Shown one piece after another: positions 18,338-26,252 of a stretch of DNA of 61,676 nucleotides. The stretch comes from Acidobacteriaceae bacterium UBA1307 (GTDB lineage Bacteria; Acidobacteriota; Terriglobia; Terriglobales; Acidobacteriaceae): positions 56,447 through 118,122 of the forward strand of contig DBTV01000042.1 of the NCBI GenBank assembly GCA_002307235.1, in the 5' to 3' direction. The notes below the pieces were generated by a model. The model ran no database searches, was not told the DNA's origin, and saw nothing but the letters and a program-made list of their open reading frames with translations. Positions within the stretch are counted from its first letter, which is position 1. The number at the start of each line of letters is the position of its first letter. The position numbers and the translations under genes were made by a program.

Positions 18338-18676
18338 ATGAGCCAGGAAAAAGTTGTCTTCGTCGCTTCAGCAACGCCTCAACCCGTTGTGCCCGAGCCC
18401 GGCGCCAGCCGTCAGGTGCTTGCTCACAACGAAAAACTGATGATCGTCCGCAACAGCTTTGTCAAAGGCTGGTCCGGCGCGCGCCATGCTCATCCGCATG
18501 AGCAGTCGGTCTACGTCGTCAAGGGGCACATCCACTTCGAGGCCGAAGGAAAAAGCTGGGAACTGCACGAGGGCGATAGCATCGTGCTCGCCGGCGACGT
18601 TCCGCATCAGGCTTCGGCCGTCGAAGAGTCGGTCGTGCTCGACATCTTCACCCCCTTCCGTCAGGATTTTCTATAA
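18338..18676 (+). CDS. Small cupin-domain protein
   Basis: 112 residues; AGGAG precedes the ATG at 18338. It is a single cupin barrel: the first motif contains HAHPHEQSVYVVKG (His, His, Glu metal ligands) and the second ELHEGDSIVLAGDVPHQA (final His). Such one-domain cupins bind a metal and serve as sensors, isomerases or dioxygenase-like proteins; nothing here fixes the activity. The VOC-protein gene follows 32 bp downstream, possibly the same transcript. Confidence 0.88.
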   Translation: MSQEKVVFVASATPQPVVPEPGASRQVLAHNEKLMIVRNSFVKGWSGARHAHPHEQSVYVVKGHIHFEAEGKSWELHEGDSIVLAGDVPHQASAVEESVVLDIFTPFRQDFL

Positions 18677-18708
18677 ACCGCGCTGCGCGCGCGAGAAAGC
18701 TGCTCTTC

Positions 18709-19500
18709 ATGAAGATTCGTTGGTTCGCCGCGCTCGCGTTTGCCTGCGCGAGCGCTCTTTCCCTCGTTGCCCAGGCGCCTGCCGCCACCGGCATCGCTCA
18801 CGTCGCCTACCGCACCAGCAACGCCGAGGCCGAAACCGCCTTCTTCGCCAAACTCGGCTACGAGCAGGCCTTCAGCTTCACCAACAAGCAGGGGCAGGTC
18901 TCGCAGATCTTCGTCAAGATCAACGACCGCCAGTTCATCGAGATCTATACCCTGCCCGATGCCAAGCAGTCGCTCGGCTGGCAGCACGTCTGCTATGAGT
19001 CGACCAATCTGAGCGGCTACGCCGAGGCGCTTGTCGCTCGCGGCCTTCAGTCCGGTACGGTGCACAAGGCCGGCGCGGGCAATTTGATCACTGCCTTCAA
19101 TGACCCCGATGGCCGCACCACCGAGTTCACCCAGTACATGCCCGGCTCGCGTCACACGCTTGATCAGGGGCAACATTTGGGGAGCCACCGCATCTCGGAG
19201 GCCATCGAGGGCATCGCCTTCGCCACCCCCGACCTCGCCGCCGCTCGCACGTTCTACCAGCAGATGGGCTTCAAGATCGCCGCGCAGGGCAAGGGCCTGC
19301 ACATCCAGATCACCGAAAAGCCCGCTCCGTGGATCGACCTCAGCCCGGCCGGTGCCAAGTCCGCGCTCTACCTTGCCGTGCCCAGCCTCAAGGCCGCCGA
19401 GACGCAACTCCGCGCCGCGGGCCTGAAGCCTACGCGCGAGAAAAAATCCATCTCCGTCACCGATCCCGACGGCAATCTTTTCTTCTTTGTCGAAAGGTAG
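18709..19500 (+). CDS. Exported two-domain VOC (glyoxalase/dioxygenase-fold) protein
   Basis: 263 residues with a signal peptide (MKIRWFAALAFACASALSLVAQA). Two VOC modules: about 28-140 (GIAHVAYRTSNAEAETAFF ... GRTTEFTQYMPG) and about 165-260 (EGIAFATPDLAAARTFYQQM ... TDPDGNLFFFVER). The first retains possible metal ligands His (IAHVAY), His (WQHVCYES) and Glu (TEFTQ). VOC folds cover glyoxalase I, extradiol dioxygenases and resistance proteins; an exported version has no obvious assigned reaction. Downstream of the cupin gene. Confidence 0.85.
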   Translation: MKIRWFAALAFACASALSLVAQAPAATGIAHVAYRTSNAEAETAFFAKLGYEQAFSFTNKQGQVSQIFVKINDRQFIEIYTLPDAKQSLGWQHVCYESTNLSGYAEALVARGLQSGTVHKAGAGNLITAFNDPDGRTTEFTQYMPGSRHTLDQGQHLGSHRISEAIEGIAFATPDLAAARTFYQQMGFKIAAQGKGLHIQITEKPAPWIDLSPAGAKSALYLAVPSLKAAETQLRAAGLKPTREKKSISVTDPDGNLFFFVER

Positions 19501-19534
19501 AGACTGAGGGATCAGTCACTGGTCCCTCGTTCCT

Positions 19535-19744
19535 TTACGCGTGTGCCGCGTGACTACTCGGCTCGCCCATCATCTTCTTTTGGAGTTCGGCCAGAACCCG
19601 CTCCGGACAGAGGTGCCGCGCCTCGGCCCTCTCCATCTGCGCCTCGGTCTCGACACACGAGGCGACGGTCATAAAGCAATACAGGCAGCGCGTATTATAG
19701 GTGCCGTTCTCATTTTGCGTTCGGCTGTACAAAGTCTGATCCAT
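19535..19744 (-). CDS. Small cysteine-rich conserved-looking protein
   Basis: 69 residues. It has a CLYCFMTVASCVETE segment (C-x2-C and a further Cys) and HLCPERVLAEL, so four cysteines could bind a metal. The frame has good coding character and no better overlapping frame. Similar short proteins with a YNxRCLYCFMT motif are, as far as I recall, widespread in Acidobacteriota. Function unknown. Confidence 0.6.
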   Translation of the reverse strand: MDQTLYSRTQNENGTYNTRCLYCFMTVASCVETEAQMERAEARHLCPERVLAELQKKMMGEPSSHAAHA

Positions 19745-19890
19745 AGGATTCTCGTAGGTTCCTGTAAAAACAGGAATTTTCCGATGCTAGACTGCTTGAG
19801 CAGGCTCCAATGTGACCAAAATCACAACACCTTGTGATGAGTTTTTTCTTAGAACCACTCTGCTACCGTCCCGAAAAAGATCGCCCCAGC

Positions 19891-20175
19891 CTACAGGTCG
19901 GTTCGCTGCTCGGGGTGTCGGCGCAGCCACCAGCAGGGGCTCAGTCCCGCCTGCGGAAGCAGAGCTTTGGCGCAGGCCACCTCGAGCGTTCCCTGGTCGT
20001 CGTACTCGGTCTTGTTGCCCTTGAGCGGAACCGCGATGTAGCGGGTCACCGTCACGGTGCACTGCGGCCTGCCGCGTAGCCGGAAGAGCGCGCTATCGCC
20101 GCCATACACCGCCAGACAGGCCACCACCAGCGCCAACCCGACCCTCTCCCCCCATCGCCCGATCCACCGCCCCAT
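19891..20175 (-). CDS. Small membrane-anchored protein of unknown function
   Basis: 94 residues. One N-terminal hydrophobic helix (VGLALVVACLAVYGG, about 12-26) is followed by a short extracytoplasmic domain with CTVTVTRYIAVPLKGNKTEY, DDQGTLEVACAKALLPQ and SPCWWLRRHPEQ. Three cysteines (about 39, 68 and 80) could make a disulfide. The length, single TM segment and conserved-looking YIAVPLKGNK...PCWWLRRH pattern argue for a real gene. It is divergent from the TonB-domain gene by 69 bp. Confidence 0.6.
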   Translation of the reverse strand: MGRWIGRWGERVGLALVVACLAVYGGDSALFRLRGRPQCTVTVTRYIAVPLKGNKTEYDDQGTLEVACAKALLPQAGLSPCWWLRRHPEQRTDL

Positions 20176-20244
20176 CGATCGCCTCGTCGCTCTTCAGCAT
20201 AGAACGCCGTCCGGTTTTCCCGCGGGTGTTACGCTTTTTCTAAC

Positions 20245-21333
20245 ATGCGCATTCATTCCTGGTTCATTCTCTTTGCCGCCGCCGCATGGCCTTGCCTTGC
20301 GCAAACCACTGCGCCCACTCCGACTGCTGAACTACCCAAGGATCCTCGCGCCGTCTTCGACCTAGCCCGGCCGCTGTACGATTTCTCGGACCCCGCGCTC
20401 AAGCCCTGGCATCTGAAGGCCAGCTATCAGATCTACGACGAAAAAGGCGCGTCTACCATGAAGGGCACCTTCGAATACTGGTGGGCCTCGCCCAAGCTCT
20501 GGCGCGTTCGCTGGACCCACCCCGACGCTGAGCACAACGAATGGCACACCGCCGATGGAAAAATTGCCGAGCTCGCCACCGGCGGAAATCTCAATTATTA
20601 CGAATACAGACTCCGATCAGCGTTGCTTGAGCCTTTGCCGAAACCGGGCGATCTTGACCCGGACAAGTTCTGGTTAAAGAGAGAAGAGATCAAGCTCAAT
20701 CCCAATGCTTCCGTGGGGTTTCCTTGCATCGAAGTCATGCCGCACATGAACTGGAAGACCTCCGATGTGTCACTGGGCCTTTTCCCCACCTACTGTTTTG
20801 ACCCCTCGCAGCCAGTTCTTCGTTTTCAAAGCTCCTTGGGAAATCTGTCCATTCAATACAGCAGATTTGGCAAAACGCAGAATCACATTCTGGCGCAAGA
20901 AGTTCTTTTCCAGGAACACACACGCAAAATTCTTACGGCGCAGGTCGATCAGATCAATGCCATTGCGTCCACCAACGAGGCTCTGACGCCCTCGGCAGAT
21001 GCCAAGACGCGAACGCCGGATGTGCCCCCTTCTGGCAAAGGCAAGAAGGTCGTTGCGCCGGGCGAGATGCTGGGGAAGCTGTTAAGCAAGGTGCAGCCTG
21101 TCTATCCTGGCGATGCCGAACACGCTCACATTACGGGCACAGTCGTCCTGAAAGCCATTATTGGCCGTGACGGTCAGGTGCACGAGCTGAACGTTCTTTC
21201 CGCCCCGTGGCCTTCGCTGGCGGCCTCGGCCCTGCAGGCGGTCTCACAATGGCGTTACAAGCCGTACATGATCAATGGCGATCCGGCCGACATTGAAACC
21301 ACTGTCAACGTGGTTTATGAGATAAACCACTAG
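20245..21333 (+). CDS. Exported TonB C-terminal-domain protein
   Basis: 362 residues. A signal peptide (MRIHSWFILFAAAAWPCLA) is followed by an unassigned extracytoplasmic domain (about 35-220) and a TonB C-terminal domain at about 270-360 (VQPVYPGDAEHAHITGTVVLKAIIGRDGQV, ASALQAVSQWRYKPYMINGDP, ETTVNVVYEI). Unlike classical TonB, there is no N-terminal transmembrane anchor followed by a proline-rich spacer, so energising an outer-membrane receptor is not assured. No clear ribosome binding site precedes the ATG. Codons at about 20590-20950 are less GC-rich than the flanks. Confidence 0.8.
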   Translation: MRIHSWFILFAAAAWPCLAQTTAPTPTAELPKDPRAVFDLARPLYDFSDPALKPWHLKASYQIYDEKGASTMKGTFEYWWASPKLWRVRWTHPDAEHNEWHTADGKIAELATGGNLNYYEYRLRSALLEPLPKPGDLDPDKFWLKREEIKLNPNASVGFPCIEVMPHMNWKTSDVSLGLFPTYCFDPSQPVLRFQSSLGNLSIQYSRFGKTQNHILAQEVLFQEHTRKILTAQVDQINAIASTNEALTPSADAKTRTPDVPPSGKGKKVVAPGEMLGKLLSKVQPVYPGDAEHAHITGTVVLKAIIGRDGQVHELNVLSAPWPSLAASALQAVSQWRYKPYMINGDPADIETTVNVVYEINH

Positions 21334-21346
21334 AAATCACAGCCGC

Positions 21347-21386
21347 AAAAGAGAATGGCCAGCCCGCAGGCTGGCCATTCTCTTTT
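21347..21386. terminator. Bidirectional terminator between convergent genes
   Basis: GAGAATGGCCAGCC (21351-21364) pairs perfectly with GGCTGGCCATTCTC (21369-21382). AAAA on the left and TTTT on the right serve both strands. Confidence 0.92.
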
Positions 21387-21405
21387 GCATACTTCCTTGT
21401 AGCCG

Positions 21406-22425
21406 CTAGAACTGCTGCGAAGCCGCGCGCGGTGAGATGCCGGTCATCTCGGCGGCCCGCGACTCGGCGTAGGCTGCCGCGCCCAGCAGCGCTGTCCGGC
21501 TTTCGAGAATCACGCGCACCGGCATATTCACCAGCAACTGGCTCAGACGGCCCTTGTCGGTAAAGGCGCGCATGAACGTGCCGTCCTTCAGCTTCTCGAT
21601 GATGCGTGGCGCAATGCCGCCGCCCACATAGAGTCCGCCGACCGACAGCACCGACAGCGCCAGATTGCCCGCCTCGGCCCCGTAGGCCGAAACAAACATG
21701 TCCAGAGCCTTCTCGCACAGCTCGCTCTGCGCCTTCAGCGCGCAGGCGGTGACCACCGCGTTCGGATCTTCCTGCGCCATGCGCTCGGCCAGCCACGTCG
21801 GCTCCTCGAGTCCGCGCACGTCGCGCAGAAACTCATAGCAATTCGTGATGCCCTGGCCGCTGACCACACGCTCCCAACTGACGCGCCCGTTGTACTTCTG
21901 CCGCAGAAACCGCAGCAGGTCAAACTCGTCCTCGTTGCGTGGCGCAAAGTCGCCGTGGCCGCCCTCGGAGGGGTACGGCTCATGGTCGCGCCCATCCCAG
22001 ACCATGAAGGCCTCACCGAGCCCGGTGCCCGCCGAAATCAGCGCGCGGTTGCCGATCTGCCCCGTGTCGCCCTCGCTCAGCGTAAAGATCTGGTCAGGCT
22101 TCAGCTCGCTGATGCCGTAGCCGTTGGCCTGCAAATCGTTAATCAAAAAGACGTAATTGATCTTGAGACTCGTCGCCAATTCGCGACTATCGAGCGTCCA
22201 CGGCAGATTCGTCAGCCGCAACCGTCCGTCGCGCACCGGCCCCGGCACGCCAAAGCAGGCCGCCGTGATCTTTTCTGAAATTACAAACTCGCGGACAATC
22301 TCCTCAAGCCCTGCGTAGTCCTTGGCCGGAAAGATCTTGTCCCGTGAGTGCTTTAAGTTGCCATTGACAAAGTCGTACAGCGCCAGGTGCACTTTGGTGC
22401 CGCCAACATCGCCTGCAAGAATCAT
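21406..22425 (-). CDS. glk: Glucokinase
   Basis: 339 residues, a normal length for Glk of the E. coli type. It phosphorylates glucose to glucose-6-phosphate with ATP. Visible motifs: phosphate-binding LAGDVGGTKVHLALYD at the N-terminus, LPWTLD and LINDLQANGYG (catalytic Asp), SAGTGLGEAFMVW, and SEGGHGDFAPRNEDEFDLLRFL. The ATG overlaps the stop of pgl by four bases (ATGA), so the two are co-translated. Together they supply the first and third steps of the oxidative pentose phosphate route; glucose-6-phosphate dehydrogenase is not in the window. Confidence 0.95.
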   Translation of the reverse strand: MILAGDVGGTKVHLALYDFVNGNLKHSRDKIFPAKDYAGLEEIVREFVISEKITAACFGVPGPVRDGRLRLTNLPWTLDSRELATSLKINYVFLINDLQANGYGISELKPDQIFTLSEGDTGQIGNRALISAGTGLGEAFMVWDGRDHEPYPSEGGHGDFAPRNEDEFDLLRFLRQKYNGRVSWERVVSGQGITNCYEFLRDVRGLEEPTWLAERMAQEDPNAVVTACALKAQSELCEKALDMFVSAYGAEAGNLALSVLSVGGLYVGGGIAPRIIEKLKDGTFMRAFTDKGRLSQLLVNMPVRVILESRTALLGAAAYAESRAAEMTGISPRAASQQF

Positions 22426-23219
22426 CCTTCCCTCTCGATCAGGCCGCGTCCTGCCCCGTCTGTCGCGGGCAATTGCGCAGCCGCTCCGCTGTCCAGGAGC
22501 AGAGTCAGTATACCGCTCGCCGGACGTATCAACTGGCTCGGCAACCGCTCCACATCGCGCGGTCCCAACACCACTTCTTTCAGCCTCTCGGCTTTCGCCG
22601 CTCCCCCGATGAGGAAAAACACCTCGCGCGCCTGGTTAATCACCGGCCAGGAAAGTGTAATGCGCCAGGTGTCCTTTTGTGGAACCCGATTTGCGGCAAC
22701 AAGTCGCATCATCTCGTAGATGGCGTCGGTGTGCGGAAAGATCGAGGCCGTATGCCCATCGTCGCCCATGCCGAGCGCGACCACGTCAAAGCGCGGCAGC
22801 TCGGCGCCCTCCAGCCGAAAGCTGTTGCGCAGCTCCGACTCGTAGCGTTCGGCGGCCGCCTCCGGCTCAAGCTCACCCTCCATCCGGTGAATCTGCTCCG
22901 GCTTCAGCGGCACATGGTCGAGCAGTGCCTCGCGCGTCATCCGGTAGTTGCTCTCGGCATGGTCCGGCGGCACGCACCGCTCATCGACCCAGAACAGCTC
23001 GAGCTTCTCCCAGGGCATGCGCCGGTACCAGGGCTTGTTCACATCGGCCAGCAGTTCAAAGACCGCCTTGGGTGTCGATCCGCCGCTGACGGCCATCCGC
23101 ACCCGACCCCGCGCCGCCACGGCCTCCTCGGCCAACTCCACCAGGTGCCCGGCCGCCCGCGCCGCCAGCGTCGCCCCGTCCGGCGACACAAAATACTCAA
23201 TTCGCAACTTGCTCGCCAT
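22422..23219 (-). CDS. pgl: 6-phosphogluconolactonase
   Basis: 265 residues from the ATG at 23219 (a TTG directly before it is less likely). It hydrolyses 6-phosphogluconolactone to 6-phosphogluconate. Family motifs: RVRMAVSGGSTPKAVFELLA, LFWVDERCVPPDHAESNYRM, and FDVVALGMGDDGHTASIFP with the catalytic-region DDGHTAS. The C-terminal helix RITLSWPVINQAREVFFLIGG agrees with the DevB/Pgl family. First gene of the pgl-glk pair. Confidence 0.95.
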   Translation of the reverse strand: MASKLRIEYFVSPDGATLAARAAGHLVELAEEAVAARGRVRMAVSGGSTPKAVFELLADVNKPWYRRMPWEKLELFWVDERCVPPDHAESNYRMTREALLDHVPLKPEQIHRMEGELEPEAAAERYESELRNSFRLEGAELPRFDVVALGMGDDGHTASIFPHTDAIYEMMRLVAANRVPQKDTWRITLSWPVINQAREVFFLIGGAAKAERLKEVVLGPRDVERLPSQLIRPASGILTLLLDSGAAAQLPATDGAGRGLIEREG

Positions 23220-23280
23220 CAACCCCTCTTGGCTTTACCTTACATGGAAACAGAGAAATTGTAGACGATGTATTAAAAGA

Positions 23281-23296
23281 GTGACTGGGCAGTCAC
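23281..23296. promoter_or_regulatory. Inverted repeat upstream of the restriction-modification genes
   Basis: GTGACT GGGC AGTCAC is a perfect 6-4-6 inverted repeat, 24 bp before the endonuclease start. Its place suits an operator; no controller gene is seen. Confidence 0.35.
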
Positions 23297-23320
23297 AAAC
23301 ATGCGTGTTAGTGTGACCGC

Positions 23321-23926
23321 ATGACATGGCGAAAGTATATTCCTGAAGATGTCAGCAATCTGTACGAAATACATGACTTCCATCACGCAGCATGCATCTT
23401 AACTAACGAATTCCCACAAGAATTTGAGGAAATTCTAGCGGCCCTCCGTTCTTTTAGAATCACGACTGAGGACATCGCAGTGGCTGGTGGAAACGAGTCC
23501 AACATTCCCAAAATTATTTCAAGGAGTTTGCGACCTCTCAAATGGAAAGAAGAAAAGCTGAAGTCAGAATTAGTTGTTGATGGCAAATCGATTCGCGAGG
23601 ATTCTCATAAAGTAGATTACGTCAAGGGAAGGGTCGCCTTCGATTTAGAATGGAATTCGAAGGATCAAACCTTTGATCGCGATCTATTTGCTTTTCGCAG
23701 TTTCCACGAAAATGGAAAAATCAGCCTCGGCATTTTGTTGACTCGAAGTGCAGAATTGAATCCGGTGTTCAACTCTATAGGCAAAAAAGCAAAGTTCGGT
23801 GCATCCACCACGTGGATGGGAAAATTGTTGCCAAGAATTGAAGCAGGACGAGGCGGAGGTTGCCCAATACTTGTTTTTGGCATTACCCCACAGCTAGTAG
23901 CTGATTGGGCAGAGAAGCAGGAGTAG
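23321..23926 (+). CDS. BglII-like type II restriction endonuclease
   Basis: 201 residues. The sequence resembles the BglII/BstYI endonuclease family: an N-terminal helical part, then SHKVDYVKGRVAFDLEWNSKDQTFDRDLFAFRSFHE (about 95-130), where D and E-x-(N/Q) form the metal-binding core, and LGILLTRS. BglII-family enzymes cut sites centred on GATC (AGATCT, RGATCY), which suggests but does not prove the specificity. The gene is clearly AT-richer than its neighbours, and the methylase starts one base after its stop. Both points support an imported restriction-modification operon. Confidence 0.82.
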   Translation: MTWRKYIPEDVSNLYEIHDFHHAACILTNEFPQEFEEILAALRSFRITTEDIAVAGGNESNIPKIISRSLRPLKWKEEKLKSELVVDGKSIREDSHKVDYVKGRVAFDLEWNSKDQTFDRDLFAFRSFHENGKISLGILLTRSAELNPVFNSIGKKAKFGASTTWMGKLLPRIEAGRGGGCPILVFGITPQLVADWAEKQE

Positions 23927-23927
23927 T

Positions 23928-24566
23928 ATGACCCCTTGTGCACAAGAACTATTGGACCGCGTTGGTCGCAAAAAATACACGACCATCTTGGCTGACCCAC
24001 CCTGGCAATTTAACAACCGTACTGGAAAAATGGCCCCTGAGCATAAAAGGCTAAACCGCTACGGCACTATGCCTGTGGAAGAAATCAAGGCTCTTCCTGT
24101 TCATAAAGTTGTTACGGACAGGGCTCATTTATATTTGTGGGTTCCAAATGCATTGCTTGCAGAAGGATTGAAAGTAATGCAGGGGTGGGGCTTTGAATAT
24201 AAAACAAATATAGTGTGGCACAAGATCCGCAAAGATGGGGGGTCGGATGGAAGAGGGGTTGGTTTCTATTTCAGAAATGTAACAGAACTTGTTCTGTTTG
24301 GCGTGAGAGGGAAGAATGCTAGAACTCTTGCCCCGGGGCGTACGCAGGTCAATATGGTGCAAACTCGCAAGAGGGAGCATAGTCGTAAGCCCGATGAAAT
24401 GTATACCCTAATCGAGGAGTGCTCTCCAGGGCCATACCTTGAGCTGTTTGCTAGAGGTACTCGCCCAGGATGGACTACTTGGGGAAACCAAGCAGAGGAT
24501 TACGAGATTTCTTGGAACACATATTCAAACAATAGCCAGCATGAAGCGGCACTTTTTGCAGATTAG
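23928..24566 (+). CDS. MT-A70-family adenine DNA methyltransferase (modification partner)
   Basis: 212 residues. The MT-A70 core shows YTTILADPPWQFNN (catalytic DPPW, about residues 24-27), DRAHLYLWVPNALL, GFEYKTNIVWHK, FRNVTELVLFGVRG and PGPYLELFARGTRPGWTTWGN. MT-A70 enzymes methylate the N6 of adenine. Placed one base after a BglII-like nuclease and sharing its low GC, it most likely protects the host at the nuclease's recognition sequence. It lacks any target-recognition insertion of note, as usual for this compact class. Confidence 0.9.
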   Translation: MTPCAQELLDRVGRKKYTTILADPPWQFNNRTGKMAPEHKRLNRYGTMPVEEIKALPVHKVVTDRAHLYLWVPNALLAEGLKVMQGWGFEYKTNIVWHKIRKDGGSDGRGVGFYFRNVTELVLFGVRGKNARTLAPGRTQVNMVQTRKREHSRKPDEMYTLIEECSPGPYLELFARGTRPGWTTWGNQAEDYEISWNTYSNNSQHEAALFAD

Positions 24567-24590
24567 ATAATTTTGTAAAGCTGCAAAGAT

Positions 24591-24618
24591 GAGGATGTCC
24601 TTTACCGAGGGCATCCTC
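24591..24618. terminator. Terminator-like hairpin between convergent genes
   Basis: GAGGATGTCC (24591-24600) pairs with GGGCATCCTC (24609-24618) with one mismatch. CCCTTT follows on the plus strand. Confidence 0.55.
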
Positions 24619-24624
24619 GTCCCT

Positions 24625-26067
24625 TTACCGCCCCAGATAATCCCGATATTTGGTTTCGAGCAGGCCGGCGGCCTGCGCCAGTTCGAGCTTGGCCAGATTG
24701 AACTGGTACAGGCTCTCGACCAGATTGTTTTCCGCCGAGGCCAGCGAGGCCTGCGCCTCGACCAGCGGCAGGTTGTCGTCCACGCCCGCGTTCACCCGGT
24801 CGGTTTCGTCGCTGACCGTGCGCGTCGCCAGCTCCACATTCGAGCGGGCCACCCTCACCAGTTGCTGGGTCGCCGTCACGTCAAGCAGCGCCGCCCGCAC
24901 CTGTTGGTCGATCGAGCCGCGCAGGTCGTCGAGCGAGGCCTGTGCGCTGGCCCACTGGGCCCGCGCCGTATCCACGTCGCCGCGCAGCTTGGCCTCGCGG
25001 AACAGGGGCACCTGGATCGATCCGGCCGCCTCGAAGTTGCCGTGCGTGCCGGCGCCGTTGACCCGGCTCGCGGCATAAGAGCCGCTAAAGCTCAGGCTCG
25101 GCAACCGCTGCAACCGATAGGCCAGGTGGATCGCTTCATATTCCTTGGCCAGGCTCTGCAACTGCTTGTAATCAGGACGGTTGGACAGGGCGACGGTCTT
25201 CACCGCCTCCGGCGTCTCCGCCGCCAGCTCGTTATAGGGAGCCGGGTCGTTCAGCTCGATCTTCTGTCCCGGAGCCACGCCCATCGTGCGCTTGAGCAGG
25301 ATCAGCGATTTTTCGTAGGTGTTTTCCGCCGCCAGCAAGGACTGCTGCTGCGTCTGTAACTCGACCTTGGCCCGCAACTCGTCGAGGTTTGCCGCCACGC
25401 CCGCCACGTGCCGCTCGTGCGCGTGGTCGGCCAGCGTCTGCGCCTGCCGCACCCGCGCTTCGGCGTTGGTCACCTCGCTTGCGGCTGCCACTGCCCGCAG
25501 ATAGGCCGAGGCCACCGTCTGCACCACACGGCTGCGCGTGTCGGCGGTGGCAAAGTGCGAGGCATCCACCGCCGCGCCCGCCGCCTTGTAGGCCGCAATC
25601 ACCGGCCCCGAAAACAGCGTCTGCTGATAGTCGAGCCGTCCCTCGGTCAGGTCGTCGCGCGTGATCGAAGAAAAGCTCGTTCCCGCGCTCATGCCCAGCA
25701 GCTTGGCAAACTGTTGCACCGTAGCCGGTGCAAAGCCCATCGAGGCCAGATTGTGCTGGTGGACGCCGGTGCCGCCCGTCAGCGTTACCGTTGGCAGAAA
25801 CATCTGCAATGCCTCATTGCGCTGCCCGTGCAGGTTCTTTTCCTGGCTCTCCGACTCTTTCAGCCCCAGATTGTTCCTGAGCCCGCCGGCAATGGCCTCG
25901 TCGAGCGACAGCCGCAGCGTCGCCTCGGTCGCCGGAGCCACCGTCACGCTGCCATAGAACGGATTCGTCGCTGAACTAGGGTTCTGCGCCGGGGCCATCG
26001 CCGCCAACGCCAACAGCGCGCCAGCCAGCGCGCCCTTCCGCACAACAGAGATCTGCATCACACTCAC
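24625..26067 (-). CDS. TolC-family outer-membrane efflux protein
   Basis: 480 residues with a signal peptide ending near AMAPAQ; the internal ATG at 26058 (MQISVVRKG) is an equally plausible start. Two outer-membrane-efflux-protein repeats are recognisable by long coiled-coil helices: RLSLDEAIAGGLRNNLGLKESESQEKN region, YLRAVAAASEVTNAEARVRQAQTL..., and after the internal repeat DYKQLQSLAKEYEAIHLAYRLQRLPSLSFSG. Trimers of this fold form the exit duct of type I secretion and RND efflux. No inner-membrane or adaptor partner gene is adjacent. Confidence 0.93.
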   Translation of the reverse strand: MSVMQISVVRKGALAGALLALAAMAPAQNPSSATNPFYGSVTVAPATEATLRLSLDEAIAGGLRNNLGLKESESQEKNLHGQRNEALQMFLPTVTLTGGTGVHQHNLASMGFAPATVQQFAKLLGMSAGTSFSSITRDDLTEGRLDYQQTLFSGPVIAAYKAAGAAVDASHFATADTRSRVVQTVASAYLRAVAAASEVTNAEARVRQAQTLADHAHERHVAGVAANLDELRAKVELQTQQQSLLAAENTYEKSLILLKRTMGVAPGQKIELNDPAPYNELAAETPEAVKTVALSNRPDYKQLQSLAKEYEAIHLAYRLQRLPSLSFSGSYAASRVNGAGTHGNFEAAGSIQVPLFREAKLRGDVDTARAQWASAQASLDDLRGSIDQQVRAALLDVTATQQLVRVARSNVELATRTVSDETDRVNAGVDDNLPLVEAQASLASAENNLVESLYQFNLAKLELAQAAGLLETKYRDYLGR

Positions 26068-26187
26068 ATTCTCTCAGATGTTTTTTCCGGCGGCGAGATT
26101 CGCGCGTTACGCACGATTGCGCGGATTTTCATTGCGGAAAGGGGCGTATCGTGGCCCCAATCGGCCATTTTTTACCGTAAAAAAGCA

Positions 26188-26236
26188 CAAAAAGCAGGCT
26201 AAAATCGCGTAAAAAAGGTGATTTTGGCCTGCTTCT
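26188..26236 (-). terminator. Terminator of the membrane-protein gene
   Basis: On the minus strand AAGCAGGC-AAAATC pairs with GATTTT-GCCTGCTT around a T-rich loop and ends in TTTTTG. Confidence 0.8.
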
Positions 26237-26252
26237 TTGACCTTTCGCTGCA

